Source: Siphonodentalium dalli
Lineage: Eukaryota; Mollusca; Scaphopoda; Gadilida; Siphonodentaliidae
Direction: 5' to 3'
Assembly: GCA_032622095.1 (NCBI GenBank)
Contig: CP136064.1
Location: 38,988,426 to 39,052,425 of the forward strand
DNA: 64,000 bases
Each line of letters opens with the position of its first letter. Positions within the stretch are counted from its first letter, which is position 1. Positions 12,301-22,337 of the stretch are shown here, piece by piece. The notes beneath the pieces are model-generated. The model had not been told where the DNA came from. It was given only the letters and a program-made list of their open reading frames with translations, and did not search any database. The position numbers were made by a program, and so were the translations under genes.

Positions 12301-15300
12301 TGAAGAGTCCCTCCCACTGAAATATATAAAGGAAACATACATATAAGACACCTCCTGACTTTACGTTCATGTATATAATCAATTGTCTGAGTTTATACAT
12401 GAATTTATAGAAGGTTACACTAGTTACAAGCGTGGGGTCCGGAAATTAATAGAACAAGTTTACTTCACTTACTAACATGGGTTCCATACAAGTAAAAATT
12501 AGACCCCAAGAGAAATGTGATTTCTATAATCACAGAGAATTTATCAGAACCGACACTTCTTTTGATTCGTGTTTAACAGTTATATTCACCCACATAATGG
12601 GTGAGCTTATAGGAATGCATGTGTATTATTGGCAATTTATCTATTTTACGTGTATCTTTCTTATGAAAACTTATAAAAGTAGTTTTGCTTGTGATTTGAT
12701 AGCACGCAAACACATGTATTCGTGTGGCGATTTTTTTCTGGCAGCAAAGTACGGCGGATAGATAGATATATAGATAGATAGATAAACAGGTGTGCCATAA
12801 CCAAACCAACTACAACGGAGGCTGGAGGATAATAATGTGGCTTGTCATTTAAAGAGGGACTGCACTCAGATTTCTAGTTTAATTGTGCTCTTGAATAAAA
12901 CATGGAAGTCGACCAAAATCTGCCAACTTTCACTGCCTATTTTCGGAGTACGACCCGTTGGGAATAAGAAAATAGTTATACGGATGGCAGCAAACCCGGA
13001 ATGCAATGCATAGAACGCTCGTTGTCCAGATAATCTCGTACAATTTTCAGGCAAATGTATCAAATAAAATGTTACATTAAAATTATCATAATATTGTATG
13101 TAGTTCTTTGTATATGCGTGTGTATTTAGCATACATCCTCGACTCAAATCAATGTATGTGTTGCATGTATTACCGTTGAATATCCACAATTATAATAAAC
13201 AATGTGTTGTGATGTCTAAACGATGAACAAGCTGATACATTGGCCGCGTAAACACGTACCACAGTAGCGATGGCATAGTAGGTGTGACAATTAATTATGG
13301 TGGAGTTTGGTGACAATTGGTTGTCATAATTATATATATAATATGCCATAGAAAGCCATGTCGCCCTCTGCAAATTCGCACAATGAGTCTACCAAGCTCT
13401 ACCAGCGACGGTCGATCTCTCAAGGATGTATATACCTGAATGTCTTTACTCAACACGCAGTGTTATATTTTACATGCTACGACACAAGTCAACTTGATAA
13501 CTTAATGAATAACCCATCTCAACAGCCATGATTGTTCTTATTAATGACATTAATATAAGTAGATAAACATGCATGCATTGAGATCATATAAAAAAAAACG
13601 TACAACATTAATGCTATGTGAGTCAATGAGGAATTGCCACCAGGCCACGGTCAAACACAATTTTGGACGATCTATCGTGCAATTATATATATCGTCGTGA
13701 ATACAATTTACCAAAACTTAATAAGTAGAGATCAACCTAGGTGAAAAGCAATGGTTAATTGGTCCAGTCGACTCATTGTGCGGAAAATCAGCGGGCGACA
13801 TGGATAGCTATGGCACAGAATTATGACGGACCAATTGTCACCAAACTCCACCATAATAAATTGTCACACCTACTATGCCATCGCTACTGTGGTAAGTGTG
13901 TCCGCGGCCATTAGAGCATAATCATGATCGGGTTATATTCATTATAACATATATATATAATTCTTATCCAATTCTGAGTCAGTGTGATTCTAATATAAAA
14001 TCGACTATCGCAATCACGAGCTCCTTAAACTGACGTGGCTCATGCATTCGAACCCAAAAATTATGTATACATAATTTGGTAACATGTATCTCAACCATAA
14101 CAAAGTGGAAGATTTCAGAACAAATACGTCGATCTATAGCGCTGAAAATACGTGTTTTATTTCTTATATTCTTCGATAAATTTCGGATCGTTTCGTTTGT
14201 GCCGGCTGGATTTTAAAAAAAAATCGATCGCGTAAAAATTGCACATGTTGACCGTGGGAAGAAAATCTAGAGCTATAGATCTCCGCTCTGAAACGTTTCT
14301 GGTACTGCATGATTTTCATGATTAACACAAAGAGAAAGCAGTGCGTGGAGGTTTTTAATAGTTCCATCTTAAAGTGATGTGAAACACTCCAATAGGATGA
14401 TCAAACAGAAATTGAGAATATCTCTTGCTCAAAGTTGTTATTTTTAGGAATATTAATTCAAATTGACAACACACACCGCCATTCGTATCTATATTAACTA
14501 AATGCAATTACTTTCTCAATGGCGAAACCATTTATGTTAGTTTATCGTCGAAAGTTGCGTCCCGAATCGAGATGTAAATATTTACATTTGAGCGTAGTTC
14601 AGACGATGTTTTCTATGGAGCTCTATGGTCAATTTCTTTTCAATTTTCGATGATATTAGTGGAATGCTACATTCCCCGGGTTGGCATAGCGCCTGAATAC
14701 TAACTTATAAGTTTAACACACTCGAATAAGTCCATAATATGTCTTTAAGATAACGCATGCAATATTTGTATACCTTTTCCGGAAGTCGCGCGTTAATCCG
14801 TTTCCGAACAGGGGGGGGGGGATCCAACACGTATATGCGCATTTTTTCTTTTGGCCATTTTTCAGTTTTTCACACCCACCCCCTATTTGAACAAAAACAG
14901 TAATTTACAATGTTAATATCATATGATATTGAGTTCAATACAGCCTAATTCAATAGCAGTCACTAACAGTATAGTTTTGTCTTCATTCGTTTTGTCATCA
15001 AACAAAAAAACAGCAAATGGCTGCGGACACACGTACCACAGTAGCGATGGCATAGTATGTGTGACAATTTATTATGGTGGAGTTTGATGACAATTTGTCA
15101 GTCATAATTCTGTGCCATAGCTATCCATGTCGCCCGCTGATTTTCCGCACAATGAGTCGGCTGGACCAATTAACCCATTTCTTTTCACCAAGGTTGATCT
15201 CTACTCATTAAGTTTTGCTAAATTGTATTCACGACGATATATATAATTGCACGATAGATCGTCCAGAATTGTGTTTGACCGTGGCCTGGTGGCAATTCCT

Positions 15301-18300
15301 CATTGGCTCACATAGCATTATTGTGGTACGTTTTTTTATATGATCTCAATGCATGCATGTTTATCTACTTATATTAATGTCATTAATAAGTACAATCATG
15401 GCTGTTGAGATGGGTTATTCATTAAGTTATCTATATAGTTTATTCATTCTTTTAGCCACCAAATCAGGTGGTATAAAGAGAAGATGTATCAGCTAAACTC
15501 ATATCTCTCTGATTTTCTCAAGCATGGAACATTCCCATCAAAAGCTTCATGGAAGCGTGTAATCACTTCTTCGGTTAAGTCTTGTTACGCTGATCTTTGG
15601 GACACTTCTGTTAATAATGAAAACCATACTAGAAAGTTGCGTACCATTCATAGCGACCCACTCGCCACCTGGAGTATCTGGAAGTTGTTGTCCACTCGAC
15701 CTGACAAATCAAAAGAACTGAAACACTTAGCACTGCTGTTGAACAGAACACTGTTCAAAAACAATTCCAGTTGCAGCTTATGTGGACTTTCATTTGACAA
15801 TGAGATGGAACACATAACTAATTCATGCAACGCTTACCCAATGCATCTTCTTCGATACCAATTTTGGACAATTCTCTTGGATCGTTTTGGTATAGAATGT
15901 TTTGTGTTCTTGGACTCTATGCAATACGATTGTCTCCAAGAATTCCTACTAGGAGGAATTAATTTCGACCCACCTGGACCTGTCGCGGATAACTGGCCAG
16001 ACATTATAATATTTGCAGCCACATTCCTGTATAAAGGAAATCTTCTAGTTAGGCCCAACAACCATTCATAACGTCGTCTGACTGACTCGCCCACACACAC
16101 GAGACAATACCCACAGTTACACCATAGCCACGACCAGATGACCATATGCGTGTGACATATGCTAATCCAAGCAAATAGTGATGACTTGAAAATATTCTCA
16201 CAGTTGACAGAAACTCTTTGTGTTATGCCTAACAACACATTCATCCATTTAGTGTCTGCCTCTCACATTATCTATTTCTCCTTCTGTTCTCTTTGACTCT
16301 ATTTCTACATCTCCATTGAACAGTAACATGTATGTAATCTATTTTGTATATATATATTGTCTAGTTTGTGTGTGCAGGCGACACAGTGCCTGTACCACAA
16401 TAATTATAAGTTGTGTATGCTCTTCATTACTGGAGGTTAATAAACAAATAATAGTAATGAATACATGTATACATAAAACAAATTCCGACCATCAAGTGGG
16501 CTTGTGTCTTAGCATGTAAAATATAACACTGCGTGTTGAGTAAAGACATTCAGGTAGATACATCCTTGAGAGATCGACCGTCGCTGGTAGAGCTTGGTAG
16601 ACTCATTGTGCGAATTTGCATAGGGCGACATGGCTTGCTATGGCATATTAATTATCACCACAAATTGTCACCAAACTCCACCATAATTAATTGTCACACC
16701 ACAATTTGACCAGATAAGTCCACCCATGTATGATGTATATAAGACATGGTCATTTTATGGTTACAATATATTGAATCATTTTCGTTTGTGTTATTTGTTT
16801 TGAAGGCACGGGTGGCGTTCGTTACCGAAATATTCACATTTGTTCAAATCGCCATCAACAGAAGGAATATTAAAATATATATAGTTTTGTTCATATGCCA
16901 AACATAATCAGCGCGTAAATAGTATATTGCCGTCAAGACGTACGATTGTGTACGTAAACAAGAGCCTGCTCGTGTTACAGAAGTGCTTCTGTTTACATAA
17001 CACAGCGGAATTCTATTGGTTAATCACACACAAATGATATAAACGCTCTTTATTATTTCCATATCCGGAAAACAGTAACAAATAACGCTCTTTATGTTTA
17101 CCATCTGGATACTTAAAATTAACGAGGTAGACTAGTGTTGAAACGATGGTATAAAGAGTTTAAAGGTACGGTTGGCCTTGGCGGTGGGTATCCTGTGAAA
17201 ATATTTACACCCGTCAAAAACCGCCACAAACAGAAAGAACATCAAAATATAGACAGACTTTGTCCGTATACAAATAAGAAATATCGCATAAACAGTATGT
17301 TATTGTCATCTGTTTGACCATTGTTATGTAAACAAAAACATAAAAAGTAACTTTTCTGGTGTTTGTTTATATTATGATGGTAAACATAAAGAGCGTTCTT
17401 TGTTGGTGAATTCCTGATATGGAACTGATAAAGAGCGTTTATGCCATTTGTGTGTGATTAGCCAGTAGCATTGTGTTGTCTTCTGTAACACAATCAGGCT
17501 CTTGCTTAGGTAAAATATAGTAGGTATTTATGATAACATGCTGTTTACGCGATGGTCATGGTATATATGAACGAAACTGTATGCGTTTTAATGTTTTTCT
17601 GTTACGGTGATTGGAACAAATATGAATATTTTCGACAACTAAGGCCTCACGTGCCTTTACAAGCAATGTATAGTTTAATGTCATCCTTGCGCAAACATGA
17701 AATTTTCTCAGTAAGCATTTGGTGTAAACTATTTGACAAGCTGATAAAACCTATCGTTCTATATGGTTGCGAAATATGGGCATCGCATATTAATATTAAC
17801 AAGCTCGAATCTATTCCATGTGAAATTACACATGTTAAATTTTGTAAATCAGTGTTGGGTTTAAATAGAATGGCGTCTAATCACGCGACAAGAGCAGAAT
17901 TGGGCAGATTTCCGATAGCACATGATGCGATAATGAATGCTGTAAGATATATGCTTAAACTGTTTGAAAGAAAACCGAATATGTTACTTCATAATTCTGC
18001 CCAAATATGCGAGGAATATATAACTCCACCGTTTTTGGCAGAAGCACTTCACATGCCAAAAATAAGCGATTTAGAGAATAACATATCGCTGGAATATCTC
18101 AATAAAGTCCGGGAAGAATTAAAATGCGTTCATATTCTAACATTCAAAAACGAAATATTCGATAACAACAAGTAAAAATGGTATGAATAAATTAAGAACG
18201 TATCGTTGTTTCAAAGAACAATATGAAATTGAACCATACTTACTCCAAATTACTAATTTTTATACGAGATCGTGTTTCAGTAAGCTTAGAGTAAGAAATC

Positions 18301-21300
18301 ATAAGTTGCAGGTAGAGGTTGGGCGACACTCTCAGCCAAAAATACCTTATGAGAAACGCATATATGTAAAAAATGTGAAGCAAATGAAATTGAAACGGAA
18401 GAACACTTTATAATGAGATGTGAAAAACATAACCATTTGCGGAAGAGATTTTTCACTGAAATAGGATTTCACCAACCAATTTTCGTAAACTTTGATGAAA
18501 TAGAAAAGTTCATATTCCTCATGAAGGCTGAACACCCGAGCATTTGCAATCTGATATGTAACATGGTTCGGCAGTTTTCCGCAAATAATTGAGAATATAG
18601 TGTTGAGTTACAAATACGTGTTATATATGTATTTTATATGAAATTGTCTTGACTTGTGTTTAAATTATCTGTATTATGACAACTGCCCCGCGTGGGTGTA
18701 TTATGTCAATAAAAATGTTGTGTTATGTTATGTTATCCGGATCTAAACAAAAGCCAGGTAACGTAACGTTTTTTTGATTTTGTTTACATAACAAAGGGGA
18801 AAAAATTTACAATAACATACTGTTTATGCCATATTTCTTATTGGTGTAAGTACAAAGTCTGTCTATATTTTACTATTCTTTCTGTTTTTGGCGGTTTTTG
18901 ACGGAGATGAATATTTTAACACCATAACCACCGCCAACGCCGCCCGTATCTTTAACCATTTGCATACATGTTTTTGCCAACTTTTATAATATAGTTACTT
19001 TTATATAGTTTTTGTATTTCTACGCCACATATGCTGAAATATGTTCTATTTTATTATATGCTTTATTTACATAACATATAATGATATATAATGGAATTTG
19101 ATGAACAATCTTCAGAAATACTATTTGTCGTATATATCACTTGATTGATCTGGACTGATCGGGATCGAATCAATTTTGATTTCACACTTGGTGTGTTTAA
19201 CTAAACTGTGTTCTTATATGTGACCCGCCATATCAAATCCAGTCGTAAGTCGTGATTTTTTTTACCCTGTGCCAATGCATTCTCTTATATATGCGAGTGG
19301 ACCATACATAGGTCGCCTCGCATATATAAAAGAATGCATTGGCCTAACAATTTTTTATCATTTTTTTTAAATAAATGTTTCTTACAATTTTTAGGACATA
19401 AAATAAAAAAAATATCCATTACCCTGCAGGGAGCCCCACACATACACTCTTAGAACAAATGTGTATAAATACTACACAATATGTGTTACATTTGATCTTA
19501 AACAAAATTGTGTAGAATGCAACATGACATAAATGTGTCGGTGGAATTTTCTCAACATTGAATATGAGTGAATATCTGAGTATATTATATTTAATAGATG
19601 AGATATGTTCTTTTTGAGACATAATCCTCGTAAAAGCTGCCATAATAAAAAATTGGCAGCTGATTTAAAACTTTGATCTTCACAATTATGTGTTGTTTAG
19701 TTTTTACACAAACATAGTGTATAACAAAGTTTAAAGCTGCTGCCAACTGTTTGTTCTGTTGTAGCCTTTACGAGTTTTGTGTCTCCAATAGAACACGTTT
19801 CATCTAATAACTATGATACACTCACATATTCAATCATATTCAACGTTGATGATATTCCACCGACACATTTAATAATTATATGTCATGTGGCATTTCTACA
19901 CAATTTTGTTTAAGATCAAATGTAACACATTTTGTGTAGTATTTATACACATTTGTTCTAAGAGTGTATATAGAAGCATTTAGAAGGTGTCGTCTGCTCA
20001 TGTTTGTCTGGGGCTCTGTATGGGTGAAATTATAAAATTGTTAAAGAATACAAGAAAAAATTATTAAAATTGTAAAAAATTGTTAGGCCAATGCATTCTC
20101 TTATATATGCGAGGCGACCTATGGTCGACGCGCATATATAAGAGAATGCATTGGCACAGGGTAAAAAAAATCACGACTTACGACTGGATTCGATATGGCG
20201 GGTCACATATGTCACTATTTGATATGTAGCACCTCATTTTAAAGCATATAATATCCACGAATAATAATTCATATCTTGCCTTGAGATTTTAGTAAATATT
20301 TGTATTACCTCATACGTGACTACATGGGATGCCATATGGACATATACATTATACCATGTCGTCACTCATGGCATACTTCTAATCCACTCAACTTTCCTGA
20401 TAACCTGTATACATTTATTTATGTTCTTGTTATCTGACCAGCATATCTGATTACATTATTGAAAATAAATGTTAATGTAGTTTAAAGGGGTTTAATACTA
20501 TTTATTGAGCTTTTAGGACGCCATATTACTTAAAACATCATGGAGGAAAATTTCCAACACCCCCCCCCCCCCCCCACTTCCCAGAATTGCGATGAATACC
20601 TATATCGCAATATTTGTTCTGGAACCGAACATCATGTCGAAGTTTTATTTTTAATTACTTCAATGCGTCTTTCTTGGATATATATAATGCTCATAGAAAG
20701 GTATACTCCATGTATTTATCGACCTATTTCGATACCGGTGAACATTCTAAAGCGTGCATTTATGAGCGCAAACCCCATGTGACTTTAAAATACAGCAGGG
20801 ATACTAGTCCGCAAGTTTGGGCAGCAAACATATGTGACCCGTCATATCAAATCCAGTCGTAAGTCGGGATTTTTTTACCCTGTGCCAATGCATTCTCTTA
20901 TATATGCGAGTCGACCATAGGTCGCCTCGCATATATAAGAGAATGCATTGGCCTAACAATTTTGTATCATTTTTTTTAAAATAAATGTTTCTTACAATTT
21001 TTAGGACATAAAATAAAAAAAAACATCCATTACCCTGCAGGGAGCCCCACACATATATAGAAGCATATATAATAGTGTCGTCTGCTCATGTTTGTCTGGG
21101 GCTCTGTATGGGTGAAATTATAAAATTGTTAAAGAATACAAGAAAAAATTATTAAAATTGTAAAAAATTGTTAGGCCAATGCATTCCCTTATATATGCGA
21201 GGCGACCTATGGTCGACTCGCATATATAAGAGAATGCATTGGCACAGGGTAAAACATATCCCGACTTACGACTGGATTTGATATGGCGGGTCACACATCA

Positions 21301-22271
21301 TTGAGTCTTTAAAGGAGCACAATCCGATTCGATGGTCCCCGTATCATCAGTTTCCAACAACAACAACAAGATTTCTTCAAAATACGCTTTAGTTATCAGA
21401 ATCGATTAATTACCAAAAAATATTGCTAACCACTGTCAACTTGAGTATAACATTTACCAAAACGTGTTATATATCAAAAATATTTTTTTTAAATCGGTAT
21501 CCGATAACTCCGAGCTTTGATGTGTGAGTTCCTCGACTCGAATCAAATATTTTTTTTTACCTCCCGAAGCCAAAGAAATAGTAATTTAGGAGCGTTAAAT
21601 TCGGATTATGTATCTTTAAATACCAACCTGCTGACGATTCGACAGTTTCTTACTGTATCTGTGACACTGGCTGGTGAAGGTTCCACATTCGTTTCTGTTT
21701 CGGATGATGGAAGCTCTCCATTTTCGCCAGATGGAGGGGAATCTTTCAGCTCTGTTTCAGTTTTGTTCCGGGAAGCAGTTTCTTCCATATCGCTGCGAAT
21801 TTCACCTTCACTTGGAACATGTTGTTCGTCGCCTTCCAGAGAAGGTTCCGACACAGTCTTTTCCTCAACACTTTCGATAGAAACTGGAGGCTCGTTATCA
21901 GCTGTATCATCACGTTCTTCGGAGATGGAATTCCCTGTTGACGTCATATCAACGGGAGTTTGTTCAGCCTCGCTCTCATTCTCCGTGCAAGTTGGTTGTT
22001 GTTCCACCCCCGTGCTATTTTCACGGCAAGATGCCTCTTCTGTCTTTTGGTCGCAGCCGTTGCTGGGCGACGTATCTACAACATCTGAGACCGGTGTAGA
22101 TTTTTCTTCCTCATCCGTATACTCCACCCCATTGGACGACGGATCTTGCACATCCGCCCCACTGTGTTGTTGCTCCTTGTCGACATGTGTATCCACAGAA
22201 GGCGGCTGCTCGATCTTATCCGATCCATACCCAGAGGAGAGAGGAGGTTCTCCTTTTCCTGGGTCATCCAT
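2669..22271 (-). CDS. glycine-rich domain-containing protein (GRDP / DUF1399 type), 5 coding exons, 1022 aa
   Basis: Joined from 22271-21628, 12316-10904, 5630-5465, 4715-4571 and 3369-2669. Every junction is GT-AG and the phases agree (2+1, 2+1, 0, 1+2), giving 3069 nt. Residues 1-214 are acidic, low-complexity and probably disordered. Residues 215-686 carry the GRDP core, with two related motifs: PFDIEWVWLCHMLSPESY near 283 and YFDIDLIWHAHQRHPHIY near 415. Exon 4 has the family-like VLVKGHRGDFAIVKG. The C-terminus is Lys-rich (KKSKKSKTKTSTAKKKR) and then Gly/Ser/Cys-rich, ending in repeated Gly runs. The family is known from plants, fungi and invertebrates and its biochemical role is poorly defined; no enzyme motif is visible. 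The start is the first ATG after an acceptor at 22281-22280, leaving 8 nt of 5' UTR in this exon, so at least one upstream non-coding exon is expected. The introns are full of transposons. The family call is sure; exact isoforms are not. Confidence 0.88.
3416..3917. mobile_element. TTAA-flanked MITE, family B, copy 1
   Basis: TTAA at both ends, TIR AAGGCACGTGCGGCCTT, about 500 bp, no ORF. Lies in GRDP intron 4, ending 45 bp before the last exon. Contains the recurrent CGCTCTTTAT motif twice. Confidence 0.88.
4178..4565. mobile_element. TTAA MITE family A, copy 1 (at GRDP exon 4 donor)
   Basis: TTAA at 4178-4181 and 4562-4565; left TIR AAGGTACACAATTCGATTCG. Its right TTAA starts at intron position +6 of exon 4 (GTGAG|TTAA). 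Confidence 0.85.
4571..4715 (-). CDS. GRDP exon 4
   Basis: The acceptor is TTTTCGTACAG ending at 4716; the donor is ATT|GTGAGT with GT at 4570-4569. It is 145 nt and encodes LPEESHHATQLHLDPTRG, then VLVKGHRGDFAIVKGWW, a stretch typical of the family. It ends one base into a codon, completed by TG at the start of exon 5. Confidence 0.85.
5084..5459. mobile_element. TTAA MITE family A, copy 2 (at GRDP exon 3 donor, inverted)
   Basis: TTAA at 5084-5087; the interior is the reverse complement of copies 1, 3 and 5 up to the (TTG)n run at 5424-5442. The last ~40 bp of its TIR are missing or replaced. A TTAA at 5456-5459 is again at intron position +6 (GTATA|TTAA). Confidence 0.75.
5465..5630 (-). 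CDS. GRDP exon 3
   Basis: The acceptor is CATTTCCAG ending at 5631; the donor is ACG|GTATAT with GT at 5464-5463. It is 166 nt. It completes the Ala codon left by exon 2 and encodes LWSHKGMTQLEVRV through LASSHLIGDDQLARPSQ, ending in phase 0, which is what exon 4 needs. It was found by phase requirement and coding sense, and is too short for simple ORF calling. Confidence 0.8.
5631..6102. other. GRDP intron 2 between exon 3 and the LINE tail: nothing recognised
   Basis: (TAAG)n at 5671-5687 and a T run at 5969-5979. No ORF with meaning. Confidence 0.5.
6205..8505 (-). CDS. LINE reverse transcriptase part
   Basis: The open frame enters near 8505 (DENISCFKRLLG...) and its first Met is at 8400 (731 aa from there). 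RT motifs: KVIPLFKSGD and NYRPISILP (~229-252), QYGFRKDHST (~279), motif A FIDFSKAFDTIN (~315), GVPQGSVAGP (~373), motif C FADDTTVY (~403), and the downstream YGIELWGNA. The C-terminus has CKNKFCPDC. Both catalytic Asp of FADD are present. It is separated from the endonuclease frame only by a -1/+2 shift around 8500. Confidence 0.9.
8463..9449 (-). CDS. LINE endonuclease part (APE-type)
   Basis: 328 aa. The exonuclease-endonuclease-phosphatase motifs appear in order: HLNCQSLN, GLTEIF, GGVGMYIRKDL, IGTIYRPN, LMGDFNIDLLKY, DFTATLIDQILIND and SDHFGTFL. These contain the Asn, Glu, Tyr, Asp/Asn and terminal Asp-His expected for an active enzyme. The frame ends after RRNYK at the frameshift near 8500, just as the RT frame opens. 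It nicks target DNA for target-primed reverse transcription. Confidence 0.88.
   Translation of the reverse strand: MTMAETNSESTVALGTLDEDPNYNLKKLISGPGGLDFGEQEDENILQIPNCQYFSPKSFHDNVSTSDDCLSVFHLNCQSLNSHWDDFNTLMFELQNNKSKFGVIGLTEIFRTPDSIDFPLNGYHPLIKRCRPGGDDCHGGVGMYIRKDLSYKIREDLTTFIPHVFESLFVEVLTNKNKTYIIGTIYRPNTAPKADLDKFINLMNEKMDQTNREHKKIGLMGDFNIDLLKYGRHDKTNNFLNYVFASSFLPTITKPTRVLDFTATLIDQILINDPTIDYETGIILSEISDHFGTFLCYKSNKNKSCPKAKIEYRRNYKMMKIYHALKDY
9993..10401. mobile_element. MITE family C, copy 1
   Basis: TIR GTTCATACACTGGCAAGTTT / CAAACTTGCCAGCGTATGAA, then long inner inverted repeats (CATTTCGTCATAGAAAAC..., GGAATTTGCCTGTAAAT...). About 409 bp and non-coding. Confidence 0.85.
10840..10889. repeat. 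Piggybac-like MITE end just inside GRDP intron 2
   Basis: Reverse complement reads CAACCCTTTCTTTATACTCA then TTGACGAGTAGTTCCC. It begins about 15-20 nt past the exon 2 donor. Confidence 0.6.
10904..12316 (-). CDS. GRDP exon 2 (core domain)
   Basis: The acceptor is TATATTTCAG ending at 12317; the donor is GC|GTAAGT with GT at 10903-10902. It is 1413 nt with no internal stop and encodes residues 215-686, including both FDI(E/D)..W..H motifs and the region ending EYLVGKH. The long open frame with ideal splice sites makes this the most secure exon of the window. Confidence 0.92.
12317..13241. other. GRDP intron 1, 3' part: nothing recognised
   Basis: AT-rich, a short (GATA)n at 12759-12785. Open frames here have no domain or splice logic. 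Confidence 0.6.
13242..13909. mobile_element. TIR element family D, short form
   Basis: Imperfect TIRs of about 150 bp (CCACAGTAGCGATGGCATAG ... CGCACAATGAGTC). It is the two ends of the element at 15018-16700 joined near 13500, where the sequence CTTGAT/AACTTAATG joins with a few bases of shared sequence. Non-coding. Confidence 0.88.
13910..15017. other. Intron sequence between the two family D elements
   Basis: 14365-14480 (AAAGTGATGTGAAACACTCC, TCTTGCTCAAAG) resembles 38335-38430, so it is a retroelement remnant. A (G)n run is at 14812-14820. Nothing else recognised. Confidence 0.5.
15018..16700. mobile_element. TIR element family D, long form with ORF (inverted relative to the short form)
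   Basis: Ends match 13242-13909 in reverse: 15018-15440 equals the right part, 16500-16700 the left part. About 1.05 kb of extra sequence carries a 195-aa ORF. No DDE transposase was recognised. Confidence 0.85.
15484..16071 (+). CDS. ORF in family D element; resembles a LINE RT C-terminal tail
   Basis: 195 aa from the ATG; the frame is also open upstream (HQIRWYKEK). Contains PSKASWKRVITSS, then a knuckle CSLCGLSFDNEMEHITNSC (Cys97, Cys100, His110, Cys115) and RYQFWTILLDRFG. Non-LTR retrotransposon ORF2 tails commonly look like this (CxxC...H....C with a Trp-rich approach). No transposase motif is visible. Either a captured fragment of another element or an unfamiliar accessory protein; I lean to the former. 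Confidence 0.5.
   Translation: MYQLNSYLSDFLKHGTFPSKASWKRVITSSVKSCYADLWDTSVNNENHTRKLRTIHSDPLATWSIWKLLSTRPDKSKELKHLALLLNRTLFKNNSSCSLCGLSFDNEMEHITNSCNAYPMHLLRYQFWTILLDRFGIECFVFLDSMQYDCLQEFLLGGINFDPPGPVADNWPDIIIFAATFLYKGNLLVRPNNHS
17114..18730 (+). mobile_element. 5'-truncated LINE (RT C-terminal part), itself split by a family B MITE
   Basis: Coding sense resumes on both sides of the inner MITE: LKRWYKEFK before 17160, then QAMYSLMSSLRK from 17659. Recognisable: LFDKLIKPIVLYGCEIWAS, FCKSVLGLNRMASNHATRAE, ELGRFPIAHD. Further on are ERI..KKCEANEIETEEHF and IMRCEKHNHLRKRFF (a CxxC..H..C knuckle) after a frameshift near 18370. There is a stop at 18173-18175. It ends AATAAAAATG plus a (TGTTA)n tail at 18709-18730. 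Confidence 0.82.
17160..17658. mobile_element. TTAA MITE family B, copy 3 (inner, inverted)
   Basis: Full-length copy (GGTACGGTTGGCCTTGGCGG ... CTCACGTGCCTTTA) inserted in the LINE at 17114-18730. Confidence 0.85.
19219..20206. mobile_element. Foldback MITE, copy 2, split by a Tc1/mariner-type MITE
   Basis: Both TIRs (TGTGACCCGCC... / ...GGCGGGTCACA) and both hairpins (19272-19342, with a 4-nt insertion in the loop; 20088-20154) are present. The middle is interrupted at 19445-19966 by another element. Confidence 0.9.
19445..19966. mobile_element. MITE with TA target duplication (Tc1/mariner-like), nested
   Basis: 522 bp, with imperfect TIRs of over 100 bp starting CACTCTTAGAACAAATGTG. TA flanks both ends (19443-19444, 19967-19968). 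Uninterrupted foldback copies show the empty site with a single TA, which confirms the insertion and the 2-bp duplication. No coding capacity. Confidence 0.9.
20207..20832. other. Intron sequence with weak relationship to the 36.25 kb MITE
   Basis: CAATGCGTCTTTCT...AGAAAGGTATA(C/G)T and CATGTATTTATC/TTCGATAC at 20660-20745 resemble 36450-36520. A poly-C run at 20561-20575. No gene. Confidence 0.5.
20833..21294. mobile_element. Foldback MITE, copy 3 (most complete)
   Basis: Outer TIRs about 45 bp; hairpin 1 at 20885-20951 and hairpin 2 at 21176-21242, each 67 bp. Each hairpin has a 26-bp stem, a one-base mismatch, then CGACC-ATA-GGTCG or its complement. The centre has a second inverted pair (GGGAGCCCC ... 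GGGGCTC). Copies like this define the family. Confidence 0.9.
21309..21619. mobile_element. TTAA MITE family A, copy 3 (at GRDP exon 1 donor)
   Basis: TTAA at 21309-21312 and 21616-21619; TIR AAGGAGCACAATCCGATTCG. The nearer end is at intron position +9 of the exon ending at 21628. Confidence 0.85.
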
Positions 22272-22279
22272 GTTAACAA
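21628..22279 (-). CDS. GRDP exon with start codon (5' UTR 22279-22272, coding 22271-21628)
   Basis: The acceptor is CTTTCCCCAG ending at 22280; the ATG is at 22271; the donor is CAG|GTTGGT with GT at 21627-21626. It encodes the acidic N-terminus (many Glu, Asp, Ser, Thr; starts MDDPGKGEPP). The exon ends two bases into a codon, matching the one-base start of the next exon (AG+T, Ser). Reading through the donor meets a stop after only 7 more codons. Confidence 0.85.
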
Positions 22280-22337
22280 CTGGGGAAAGAAAGTCACATC
22301 AACAACACTTTTCTCTACACGAAGAGCCTCTATTACT

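Larger units (their letters stand above)
16800..18955. mobile_element. TTAA MITE family B, copy 2 (outer), split by a LINE
   Basis: Left half 16800-17113, right half about 18731-18955, together equivalent to the copy at 42173-42654. The break lies in ACCAT(AT)CCGGAT, duplicated as ATCTGGAT and ATCCGGAT around the LINE fragment. Confidence 0.85.
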
